Assembly (NCBI GenBank): GCA_965656875.1
Contig: CBFHMJ010000029.1
Coordinates: 1 to 31,397, forward strand
DNA length: 31,397 nucleotides
Origin: CBFHMJ01 sp965656875
GTDB lineage: Bacteria > Pseudomonadota > Gammaproteobacteria > Enterobacterales > Alteromonadaceae
Direction of reading: 5' to 3'
In this document: positions 24,346 through 31,397 of the stretch, in pieces
Layout: each line of letters starts with the position of its first letter
How positions within the stretch are numbered: the stretch's first letter is position 1
Program-made: the position numbers and the translations under genes
The notes under the pieces: model-generated
Databases searched by the model: none
Told to the model about the DNA's origin: nothing
The model's input: only the letters and a program-made list of their open reading frames with translations

Positions 24346-25632
24346 ATGATGAATGTAAAGCTGAGCAAATATGCTGCTCCACTTCAATGGGGTGATAAAG
24401 CAACCCTGTCAGTCGATGAAGGTCACTTTGTTATCCATGTTGGACAGAAAAATGCGTTAGCAATAATTCAACGCGCTGCACGTAAAATTGAGAGCCAGGG
24501 CATCCCATTTATAAAACTGGCTGGTGAAGGCTGGGACGTTGAAAAGCAATGGGCTTTCGCGCTTGGTTTTGCCACTCCAAAGAAGATGGATCAGGTTAGC
24601 TGGGCTGATGATTCGTCTGAAGAAACATTAAAAGAATTAAATGCGCGTAAAGCTGCTTTCGTCTGGGCGCGTCAAACAATCAATGAATGCCCTGAAGAGA
24701 TTTATCCTGAATCACTGGCGACTAAAGCAGCTGACTTCATCAAATCAATCGACCCGGATAATGTGAGCTGGAATATCATCAAAGGTGATGAGCTGCTGGA
24801 ACAAAAGTGGATTGGTATTCATTCAGTAGGCCGTGGCAGTGATCGTGAACCTGTGATGCTTGAGTTGGATTACAACCCAACGGGTATCGAGAATGCTCGT
24901 GTTGATGCTGTACTAATTGGTAAAGGCATTACGTTTGATTCAGGCGGTTACTCGATTAAGTCGAGTGAAGGCATGTTATCGATGAAAAGCGATATGGGCG
25001 GTGCCGGAACAGTGACCGGTGCGCTTGGTCTGGCTATCGCTCGTGGTCTGAAAAAACGCGTTCGTTTGATCCTTTGTTGTGCAGAGAATCTGATCAGCGG
25101 TAACGCTTACAAACTGGGTGACATCCTGACTTATAAAGATGGCACAACAGTTGAAATCGTAAATACTGATGCTGAAGGTCGTTTAGTACTGGCTGATGGT
25201 CTGCTCCGTGCTGGTGAAATTGGTGCGCCATTGATCATTGATGCCGCGACACTGACCGGTGCAGCATTTGTTGCGCTGGGCGATCACTATAATGCGTTGT
25301 TTGGTTTTGATAATGAATTACAACAACGTGTGATGGGTTATGCCGCAGAAGAAGGTGAGAAAACCTGGCCGCTTCCACTGGAAAGATTCCATCAGGGACA
25401 ATGCCCATCAGCATTTGCTATCACAGCAAACAGCCGTCCAATGAAAGGTGGCGGCGGTGGCGGTGCCAGTAATGCCGCTGGTTTCCTGTCTCGTTTTGCT
25501 CCAAATGACGGGCAGGGCTGGGTACATATTGACCTGGCTGCCGCTTATAATGCACATCCAAATGCTTCAATGGGAGCGGGTGCAACGGGTCACGGTATTC
25601 GCACTATTGCACGGACTTTGTTGGACGAATAA
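24346..25632 (+). CDS. pepB: Aminopeptidase B, M17 family
   Basis: A 428-residue M17 leucyl aminopeptidase that matches E. coli PepB along its length, rather than the longer PepA. The two-metal catalytic part is clear: VGRGSDREPVMLELDYNP, GKGITFDSGGYSIKSSEGMLSMKSDMGGAGTVTGAL, and the family signature NTDAEGRLVLADGL. It removes N-terminal residues during peptide turnover. An ATG at 24349 fits the E. coli start equally well. It is divergent from sfsA across a 175-base gap and has its own terminator. Confidence 0.95.
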   Translation: MMNVKLSKYAAPLQWGDKATLSVDEGHFVIHVGQKNALAIIQRAARKIESQGIPFIKLAGEGWDVEKQWAFALGFATPKKMDQVSWADDSSEETLKELNARKAAFVWARQTINECPEEIYPESLATKAADFIKSIDPDNVSWNIIKGDELLEQKWIGIHSVGRGSDREPVMLELDYNPTGIENARVDAVLIGKGITFDSGGYSIKSSEGMLSMKSDMGGAGTVTGALGLAIARGLKKRVRLILCCAENLISGNAYKLGDILTYKDGTTVEIVNTDAEGRLVLADGLLRAGEIGAPLIIDAATLTGAAFVALGDHYNALFGFDNELQQRVMGYAAEEGEKTWPLPLERFHQGQCPSAFAITANSRPMKGGGGGGASNAAGFLSRFAPNDGQGWVHIDLAAAYNAHPNASMGAGATGHGIRTIARTLLDE

Positions 25633-25667
25633 TCGTTTAGCACTGATTACGTAAAATCTGACGATTT

Positions 25668-25694
25668 AAAAGGCGCTGAAATCAGCGCCTTTTT
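25668..25694 (+). terminator. Intrinsic terminator after pepB
   Basis: AAAAGGCGCTG (25668-25678) and CAGCGCCTTTTT (25683-25694) form a GC-rich stem with loop AAAT and a T-run. It lies 35 bases after the pepB stop. The A/T symmetry could let it work in both directions. Confidence 0.9.
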
Positions 25695-25750
25695 CATTGT
25701 TATACTCTCCTGTTATTATCCTTCCCCCTGATTTCATTCGATACCAAGTT

Positions 25751-28369
25751 ATGTCCAGTACTACGTTACCTGTCGCTGATGTATTCCCCGATATTTTGTC
25801 TGCATTGACACATCATCCGAGCATTATTGTGAATGCACCACCAGGTGCCGGTAAATCGACCTGGTTACCGCTGGCATTATTACGCGCTGTTGATAACGGT
25901 GAATTGCCACATCTGGCAGGTAAAAAAATCATGATGCTTGAACCCCGGCGTCTGGCAGCCAGAAGTATTGCTGGATATCTGGCGCGTCAGCTGAATGAGC
26001 CGGTCGGTCAACGTGTGGGTTTCAGAATGCGCCAGGAAGCAAACGTGAGTGCGCAAACTCAGTTAGAAATCGTCACCGAAGGTATCCTGACTCGAATGAT
26101 TCAGGCCGATCCGGAGCTGGAATCTGTTGGTTTGATCATCTTTGATGAATTTCACGAACGCTCATTGCAAGCTGATCTCGGGTTAGCGCTGGCGTTAGAT
26201 GTTCAGCAAGGACTGCGAGATGATTTGTCGATTATGGTGATGTCGGCGACACTGGATGATGCCCGTTTGGAAGCAATTCTTGATGCGCCGGTGATTAAAT
26301 CTGAAGGGCGAAGCTATCCAGTTGATGTCATTTATCATCCAGTGAGTAATCAAGGACAGCGGGCCGGAATGCTTTCTATGACGGGGCAGCAACACGCCAT
26401 GTCACCAGTGGTTTATCAAACCGCGAAGTCAACATTAGCGGCATTATCGAATCACGACGGGAACATGTTGGTTTTTCTCCCCGGTGTGCGAGAAATTACT
26501 CAGGTTGCCAGCTGGCTGGAGCAATCAATTGATGACAAACATGTATTAATTTGCCCGTTATTCGGCAAGCTAACTCAGCAACAACAACAACAGGCCATTA
26601 ATGCGCCCGAAGCACCGTATCGAAAAATCGTTATTGCAACCAACATTGCACAAACCAGCTTAACGATTGAAGGCATTACGGTCGTTATTGATAGCGGTTT
26701 ACAGCGAGAAGCCGTGTTTAATCCCAAAACCGGATTGACTCAGTTACGCACGCAACAAATCGCAAAATCATCGGCGATACAACGAGCTGGCCGGGCAGGG
26801 CGACTCGCACCTGGTGTTTGTTATCGTATTGATGAAGAACGTCAGTTCGAGCGACGTGCCGCTTATGACAAACCTGAGATCCACAGTGCTGATTTATCGT
26901 CATTGTTACTCGATGTTTTAAGTTGGGGAGCGACGATTGATGCAATGAATTGGATCGATTCGCCGCCATCTCACCTGATTAATCAAGCTCAATCCCTGTT
27001 GCAACGGCTGGAAGCAGTCGATGATGCAGGCACTATTACACCGTTTGGACGCCAGATTCAGCAACTGGCACTTCCGCCTCGCCTTGCTCACATGGTGTTA
27101 AAAGCGATTAAACTGGCCGATGATATTACGCCTGAATTACCGCAACTTGCCATCTGGCTTGCTGCATTACTGGATGAAGGTGACAAGCGTTCTGGTAGTA
27201 GTGATTTAGCGCACCAGGTATCGCAATTTTTTGCGCAAAGAAAGCAAAATACGCCTGCTCACCGTTTAGCGATGCGTTGGTTGAAGCAACTGAAACTAGC
27301 TGAGCTGACGCATTTACCGGTGCAATATACCGGGCTGGTATTAGCGTTGGCCTATCCGGATCGAATTGCCCGACAGCGAACATCAGGACAAAACAGTTAC
27401 CTACTCGCACACGGTTTCGGTGCCGATTTAGCTGAGGGCGATCATCTGACCGGAAGTGAGTGGCTAGTCGCGGCTACGCTGACAGAAGCCACCCATCAAC
27501 ATAAAAATACCGTGACAATTCGAGCCGCCGCATCTGTCGAGCCTCAGGATATTGAACAATGGCTTCCCTGGTTGATTGCATCAAAGGAGCACATGGGCTG
27601 GGACTTAAAATCTGGCACCTTAAAAGCCGAACGACAGATCCGACTGGGCGCGATTGTATTATTGCGAGCGCCGATAAGTGATGGACTCTCTGATGAACAA
27701 AAGAAACAGGCTTTGTTGGCCTATGTACAGCAAAAAGGCCTGAACTGCCTGAACTGGACACCAAAGGCGATCCAGCTTAAGCATCGTCTTGCCTGTGCTC
27801 GTCAGCTTCAGATGCCTGATCAGCAAATACCTGAACGCGCCGAATGCAACGAATGTAATGAAGAGTGGCCTGATGTCAGTGATGAATACTTACTGCAATC
27901 ACTGGAACACTGGCTGGGTCCATATGTGCAGCCGGGGAAAGGGCAGCAGGTTTCTGCCAGCGTTTTGAACAACGTTCAGATATCCGATGCCTTGTTATCT
28001 TTGCTGGAATGGGATCAGCAGCAATGGCTTAATGAACATATCCCCGCAACGATCACCACGCCAGCCGGGCAGGCTGTTGTAGTTGATTACACATCGCAAG
28101 GAAATCCGGCTGTATCGGTTAAAGTACAAGCCCTGTTCGGCTTGCAAGACACGATTCGTATTGCCCAGGGTAAACTTCCATTGCGGATTGAGCTATTATC
28201 TCCGGCCAATCGTCCGATTCAGATTACTGAAGATTTAGGTCGTTTTTGGCAGACCTCGTGGCATGAAGTCGCGAAAGAGATGCGGGGACGCTATCCTAAA
28301 CATAGATGGCCAGATGATCCGGCAAATGAAAAGCCCGGTTCATCAATAAAAAACCGAATAAAGAAATAA
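25751..28369 (+). CDS. hrpB: ATP-dependent RNA helicase HrpB
   Basis: An 872-residue DEAH-type helicase. Walker A is APPGAGKSTWLPL (Lys35), the Walker B DEFH is at 132-135, motif III is MSATLDD, and motif VI is AIQRAGRAGRLAPGVCYR; the C-terminal half is the HrpB-specific region (LGAIVLLRAPISD, then GRFWQTSWHEVAKEMRGRYPKHRWPDDP). The ATG at 25751 is chosen because MSSTTLPVADVFPDI aligns with the E. coli start; an in-frame start at 25697 would overlap the terminator spacer. In E. coli it is an inner neighbour of sfsA; here pepB lies between. Its RNA substrate is not well defined. Confidence 0.96.
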   Translation: MSSTTLPVADVFPDILSALTHHPSIIVNAPPGAGKSTWLPLALLRAVDNGELPHLAGKKIMMLEPRRLAARSIAGYLARQLNEPVGQRVGFRMRQEANVSAQTQLEIVTEGILTRMIQADPELESVGLIIFDEFHERSLQADLGLALALDVQQGLRDDLSIMVMSATLDDARLEAILDAPVIKSEGRSYPVDVIYHPVSNQGQRAGMLSMTGQQHAMSPVVYQTAKSTLAALSNHDGNMLVFLPGVREITQVASWLEQSIDDKHVLICPLFGKLTQQQQQQAINAPEAPYRKIVIATNIAQTSLTIEGITVVIDSGLQREAVFNPKTGLTQLRTQQIAKSSAIQRAGRAGRLAPGVCYRIDEERQFERRAAYDKPEIHSADLSSLLLDVLSWGATIDAMNWIDSPPSHLINQAQSLLQRLEAVDDAGTITPFGRQIQQLALPPRLAHMVLKAIKLADDITPELPQLAIWLAALLDEGDKRSGSSDLAHQVSQFFAQRKQNTPAHRLAMRWLKQLKLAELTHLPVQYTGLVLALAYPDRIARQRTSGQNSYLLAHGFGADLAEGDHLTGSEWLVAATLTEATHQHKNTVTIRAAASVEPQDIEQWLPWLIASKEHMGWDLKSGTLKAERQIRLGAIVLLRAPISDGLSDEQKKQALLAYVQQKGLNCLNWTPKAIQLKHRLACARQLQMPDQQIPERAECNECNEEWPDVSDEYLLQSLEHWLGPYVQPGKGQQVSASVLNNVQISDALLSLLEWDQQQWLNEHIPATITTPAGQAVVVDYTSQGNPAVSVKVQALFGLQDTIRIAQGKLPLRIELLSPANRPIQITEDLGRFWQTSWHEVAKEMRGRYPKHRWPDDPANEKPGSSIKNRIKK

Positions 28370-28410
28370 CGATCCAACATGATGACCCGTTACATAAAGA
28401 AGGAAGCCTG

Positions 28411-29019
28411 ATGGCACGACAACTGTGCGAACGCTGCCAAAATCCTGTTCAAACCTGTATTTGCCACGCAGTAAAACCGATTACCACTAATCACAGAGTG
28501 GTAATTTTGCAACATCCGTCAGAAGTTACCGCAGCAAAAGGCACCGTCAAACTCATTCAACTTACCTTGCCTCAGACAGAAGTGATTGTGGGCGAAACCG
28601 AGGAAGATTTTGCTGCCATTCGCCAGTCACTGGAAACTGACGATGCCACTACTTTTGTGGTTTACCCATCGGATAATGCAAAACCCGTTGAGCAATTCTT
28701 ATCAACCTGGCCAGCCAGTGAACATCCAAAAATTACGCTGGTTTTTATTGACGGCACCTGGAAAAAAGTTCATAAAATTCGATGTTTGAACCCGTGGTTG
28801 CAACAATTTCCAGAATTAACCTGTGCAGATGCCAGGCCAACGGATTACCATATTCGCACCCAGAAGAAACAAGGTGGTCTTGCTACCATTGAAGCGGTGG
28901 CCTATGTTCTGGCACATACAGATTCAATTGATGAAACACCGCTGATTGATATTTTTAACGCGAGGTTAGCGCAAGAGGAGAAATTTCTTGCTATGGCCCG
29001 TGCTGGAAAACAAAACTAA
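28411..29019 (+). CDS. tapT: tRNA-uridine aminocarboxypropyltransferase, DTW domain
   Basis: A 202-residue DTW-domain protein. A zinc-binding N-terminus CERCQNPVQTCICH (Cys6, 9, 16, 18) is followed by the SPOUT-like core with VVILQHPSE, the signature FIDGTWKKVHKI and a conserved DYHIRTQKKQGGLATIEAVAY segment. Such proteins (E. coli YfiP/TapT) make acp3U at position 47 of tRNAs using the aminocarboxypropyl group of SAM. AAGGAAG precedes the ATG. It lies 41 bases after hrpB and 20 bases before hemH, probably in the same transcript. Confidence 0.9.
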   Translation: MARQLCERCQNPVQTCICHAVKPITTNHRVVILQHPSEVTAAKGTVKLIQLTLPQTEVIVGETEEDFAAIRQSLETDDATTFVVYPSDNAKPVEQFLSTWPASEHPKITLVFIDGTWKKVHKIRCLNPWLQQFPELTCADARPTDYHIRTQKKQGGLATIEAVAYVLAHTDSIDETPLIDIFNARLAQEEKFLAMARAGKQN

Positions 29020-29039
29020 TTATAAAACAAGGAGCTAAT

Positions 29040-30071
29040 GTGTCTCGTTACACAGCGCTAACGCAAGATGCCCACGAGAAAACTCGTGAACAGCGAATCA
29101 AAAAAGTAGGCGTATTGCTGGCAAACCTCGGAACACCTGATGCACCAACCCCATCCGCCCTCAGAACTTATCTGGCTGAGTTTTTATCTGACCCGCGTGT
29201 GGTTGAAATCCCCCGAATCGTCTGGAAGCTGATTTTACATGGCATTATCTTGCGTGTACGTCCGGCAAAATCGGCGAAGCTTTACCAAAAAATCTGGACG
29301 GAAGACGGTTCTCCTTTGTTGAAATACAGCGAACTGCAACGAGATGGCCTGAGCTATATGCTGAAAAAACAAGGTTATGAGCAAGTCGTTGTTAAACTGG
29401 GAATGCGTTACGGTAATCCATCTATCGTCTCAAAATTACAAGAATTCCAGGAAGAGGGTATTTCAAAGATCGTGGTGCTTCCTCTATATCCACAACATGC
29501 CGGACCAACTACCGCATCGGTATTTGATGCCGTGGTTGACGAAGTGAAGAAATGGCGCTGGATACCTGAACTACATTTTATTAGTGGTTATCACGATAAT
29601 CCCGACTATATCAATGCCTTATGCGCATCGATTAGAGGCCATATTCAACAACACCACAAACCGAAAAAAATCATATTTTCTTATCATGGCATGCCAAAGT
29701 TATTCCTTGATAATGGCGATCCCTATTATTGTTTTTGTTTAAAAACAACTCGGCTGGTGGCTGAAAAACTGGGGTTGCAAGAAGACGACTATGTCACAAC
29801 CTTTCAGTCGCGTTTTGGTAAAGCTGAGTGGTTAAAGCCCTACACAGATGACGTACTGGAAGAACTGGCGGGTTCGGGTGTTGATGATGTAGCCGTTATT
29901 TGCCCGGCCTTTAGTGCTGATTGCCTGGAAACCCTGGAAGAAATTGCACAAGAAAGCGCACAAGTTTTCAAAGACGCAGGCGGTAAAACCTACCACTACA
30001 TTCCAGCACTGAACGACAGCGACGCTCACCTGGAGATGATGCTAAATCTGGTTAATCAGTATATTGACTAA
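29040..30071 (+). CDS. hemH: Ferrochelatase
   Basis: A 343-residue HemH, inserting Fe2+ into protoporphyrin IX in the last step of heme synthesis. Seen: VGVLLANLGTPDAPTPSALRTYL near the start, VLPLYPQHAGPTTASVFDAV, the active-site FSYHGMPKLFL (metal His) and YTTFQSRFGKAEWLKPYT, then CPAFSADCLETLEEI with the catalytic Glu. The start is GTG at 29040 with AAGGAG five bases upstream; the ATG at 29038 is in another frame and runs into a stop after seven codons. Confidence 0.97.
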   Translation: MSRYTALTQDAHEKTREQRIKKVGVLLANLGTPDAPTPSALRTYLAEFLSDPRVVEIPRIVWKLILHGIILRVRPAKSAKLYQKIWTEDGSPLLKYSELQRDGLSYMLKKQGYEQVVVKLGMRYGNPSIVSKLQEFQEEGISKIVVLPLYPQHAGPTTASVFDAVVDEVKKWRWIPELHFISGYHDNPDYINALCASIRGHIQQHHKPKKIIFSYHGMPKLFLDNGDPYYCFCLKTTRLVAEKLGLQEDDYVTTFQSRFGKAEWLKPYTDDVLEELAGSGVDDVAVICPAFSADCLETLEEIAQESAQVFKDAGGKTYHYIPALNDSDAHLEMMLNLVNQYID

Positions 30072-30098
30072 ATGAATCGCTAAACAATTTACAGAATG

Positions 30099-30122
30099 GC
30101 CCTGATTTATCGGGGCTTTTTT
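30099..30122 (+). terminator. Intrinsic terminator after hemH
   Basis: GCCCTGA (30099-30105) pairs with TCGGGGC (30110-30116) around loop TTTA, followed by six T and then a second T-run. It closes the hrpB-tapT-hemH transcript. Confidence 0.88.
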
Positions 30123-30206
30123 GTTTTTTGCAACTTCTAATAAATATCGGTTTATTAATGATTTGTGAGCAAAGAAATAGCTCGAAGGGGCTTTGAGTTA
30201 TGAACT

Positions 30207-30611
30207 TTAATCGTAAGCTATTTTTTCTAATAAAGGCTTAATCTCTTCTGCCAGAGTTTTTTGAATCTCGTCTACTTCGTACTTTATTTGTACTAATTGC
30301 TCAACCCAATCTGAATTATCTGTCAAACTAGCTTCATCAATGTTTAATATAGAGTAAAGTAAATCTCCTCGATACAAATCAGCCATTACCAAAGGATTTT
30401 CTTCCAAAATATTTAAGGCTAAAGGAATGGTATAGGTTAGCCCCATTCTTTGATTAATAAGTACTCTGAGATCTTTTGTATCTAAGTCTTTTAGCTTTTT
30501 AGTTCTAGCCAAATGGCAATTCTCAATCATTCCACTATGTAACTCACTGACATTATCCATTTTGCCTTCAATATCATCCAATGAGTTGTTCATTAAGCTT
30601 TCAATACTCAC
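30207..30611 (-). CDS. CdiI-type contact-dependent inhibition immunity protein
   Basis: A protein of about 134 residues that resembles contact-dependent growth inhibition immunity proteins: SLDDIEGK near the start, then KDLDTKDLRVLINQRMGLTYTIPLALNILEENP and the typical DLYRGDLLYSILNI, ending in an acidic helix. It would neutralise the toxin domain encoded immediately upstream. The start is uncertain: GTG at 30611 just follows the toxin stop (30613-30615); GTG at 30623, or ATG at 30593 where homology becomes strong, are alternatives. The sequence is AT-rich compared with hemH, in keeping with horizontally moving toxin/immunity modules. The product is intact although its toxin is broken. Confidence 0.75.
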   Translation of the reverse strand: MSIESLMNNSLDDIEGKMDNVSELHSGMIENCHLARTKKLKDLDTKDLRVLINQRMGLTYTIPLALNILEENPLVMADLYRGDLLYSILNIDEASLTDNSDWVEQLVQIKYEVDEIQKTLAEEIKPLLEKIAYD

Positions 30612-30612
30612 A

Positions 30613-31074
30613 TTAATCACCACTTAAAGTTTTATTCATTTTATCTAAGGTAGACTGACCTTTTTTCAATGCAGCCTTTAAAATTGACCTGGCCGCATCA
30701 TCCAAATTTGGATTTTTAAGGTTTCCTTGTATTCCCCTTGTAGCTTTTTCTAGCCTTCTTACAGATTGCTTCAGTTTTGGATTACTGGCTTCATCTGCAT
30801 TAAAGTGAGGTTTTTGATCACCTACTCCGCCTTGACCATATGAAGCCGCCTTATCTTGCCTTATATAAATCTTCTACCCTTGAGAGTTTGTATATTCGTA
30901 TAATTTGACATTTCGGTTATCCAGACCTAGTTGGTCGCCTTCAGGAGTATTCGGTTTTATTGTTCGATCAGGTTGCGCGCTTTTAGGAATCCCGTTCGCC
31001 TCTTTAGCTTTTCTTAAAGCCTGCCGTAATGTATCAGGCGATGTATCTACAGTCTTTGTAACATCACTGCATGG
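30613..31074 (-). pseudogene. Polymorphic-toxin C-terminal fragment with an internal amber codon
   Basis: No full ORF is left, but one reading frame stays coherent from 31074 to a TAA at 30613. It reads VTKTVDTSPDTLRQALRKAK, then GIPKSAQPDRTIKPNTPEGD and LGLDNRNVKLYEYTNSQG; after a TAG at 30874-30876 it continues KIYIRQDKAASYGQGGVGDQ, PHFNADEASN and a helical tail. The segment before the TAG (KSAQPDRT, PNTPEGDQLGLDNRNV) is typical of the region leading into Rhs/CdiA toxin domains. The homologues I remember have a Glu where the TAG stands, so one base change would explain it. No start codon or Shine-Dalgarno is evident and a stop lies just upstream, so this is a displaced orphan toxin tip. Toxin chemistry is not assigned. 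Confidence 0.65.
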
Positions 31075-31082
31075 CTAAAAAA

Positions 31083-31271
31083 TCAAAGAGCGTCAAATTG
31101 ATCTGGTTTAAGCACTACTTCCGCAATTGTTTCACCATTATCTGCACAAAACTCTACTTCGTAAGCCAGTTCTGGGTCATCGAAAACTGTAACAATGACG
31201 CCGCGCATGCCTTTCTGTAGGTTTTCTTCTGGTAAATCAATCTTTAATTCTACGACGTCATTTATATCCAC
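31083..31271 (-). CDS. DUF4926-type small protein, probable immunity protein
   Basis: A 62-residue protein (MDINDVVELKIDLPEENLQK, then GMRGVIVTVFDDPELAYEVE and a LKPDQFDAL end) of the DUF4926 type, a short SH3-like beta protein often found directly downstream of polymorphic toxins. Start GTG at 31271 is preceded by AGAGG at a good distance. It lies nine bases after the end of a DUF6883-like toxin tail, supporting an immunity role. Confidence 0.75.
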   Translation of the reverse strand: MDINDVVELKIDLPEENLQKGMRGVIVTVFDDPELAYEVEFCADNGETIAEVVLKPDQFDAL

Positions 31272-31280
31272 ATCACACCT

Positions 31281-31397
31281 CTATTTTACGAATAGCGTTG
31301 TCATCTCAGGAGTATTAGAGCCCGGCTTCAATATCCAACCAGTCCGAACAATACCACTACCAGCAGGACCTGTAACTGGTATATCAACCGTAAACCT
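31281..31397 (-). CDS. C-terminal end of a DUF6883-like toxin domain (partial)
   Basis: The - strand frame is open from the right edge to a TAG at 31281-31283 and encodes 38 residues: RFTVDIPVTGPAGSGIVRTG, then WILKPGSNTPEMTTLFVK. This glycine-rich ending resembles the last strands of DUF6883 domains, which occur at the C-termini of secreted polymorphic toxins and are commonly followed by a DUF4926 gene, as here. The rest of the protein lies outside the window, so whether it belongs to a full toxin or an orphan tip is open. Confidence 0.6.
   Translation of the reverse strand, partial: RFTVDIPVTGPAGSGIVRTGWILKPGSNTPEMTTLFVK

Noticed and set aside
25695..25750. hrpB promoter with TATACT near 25702
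   Set aside because: No acceptable -35 lies at the right distance, and it abuts the pepB terminator.
1..31397. tRNA, rRNA, CRISPR array or insertion sequence
   Set aside because: Reading through all gaps I saw no cloverleaf, no regularly spaced repeats and no transposase motifs.

Overview
The window looks like a chromosomal segment of a marine-type gammaproteobacterium. The housekeeping block sfsA-dksA-gluQ-pcnB-folK-panB-panC, with hrpB and pepB close by, has the gene order familiar from Enterobacteria and Pseudomonas, and the proteins resemble E. coli homologues along their whole length. An Oceanospirillales-like organism rich in nonribosomal peptide genes would fit, but the sequence does not fix the genus.

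Region 1 (1-14160, all + strand) is a biosynthetic gene cluster. It opens inside the last module of a nonribosomal peptide synthetase (C-A-PCP-TE, 5' end cut by the window). Then come a small SAM methyltransferase, an RND efflux pair (adaptor plus permease), an MbtH-like protein and a VOC-fold protein. After a 238-base control region follow four genes that match the core of the toxoflavin (7-azapteridine) pathway of Burkholderia glumae and Pseudomonas: a RibD-type deaminase/reductase (ToxE), GTP cyclohydrolase II (ToxB), a WD-repeat protein (ToxC) and an SUMF1/FGE-fold protein (ToxD). With the methyltransferase as a candidate ToxA and the RND pump in the place of ToxFGHI, this reads as a toxoflavin-type pathway joined to a peptide synthetase. 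I know of no described product of that combination, and it is the leading candidate for a new system here.

Region 2 (14161-17823) is an RNA-repair island: an RtcB-type RNA ligase, the release factor PrfH overlapping it, a convergent RlaP-type nucleotidyltransferase, and a NYN/PIN-like predicted nuclease. RtcB-PrfH pairs are known to rescue and re-seal ribosomes cut in the decoding centre. Upstream of rtcB lies a structured leader: a perfect Shine-Dalgarno and a 16-codon ORF enclosed in nested inverted repeats.

Region 3 (17846-24169, - strand) is the conserved core block sfsA, dksA, gluQ, pcnB, folK, panB, panC. A strong hairpin lies between dksA and gluQ, and pcnB has a poorly placed ribosome binding site. 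Region 4 (24346-30129, + strand) holds pepB, hrpB, tapT and hemH, with clear intrinsic terminators after pepB and hemH.

Region 5 (30207-31397, - strand, AT-richer) is the distal end of a polymorphic-toxin locus: the tail of a DUF6883-like toxin, a DUF4926-type small protein, a toxin C-terminal fragment broken by one amber codon, and its CdiI-like immunity protein. This looks like an orphan toxin/immunity array whose main toxin gene lies beyond the right edge.
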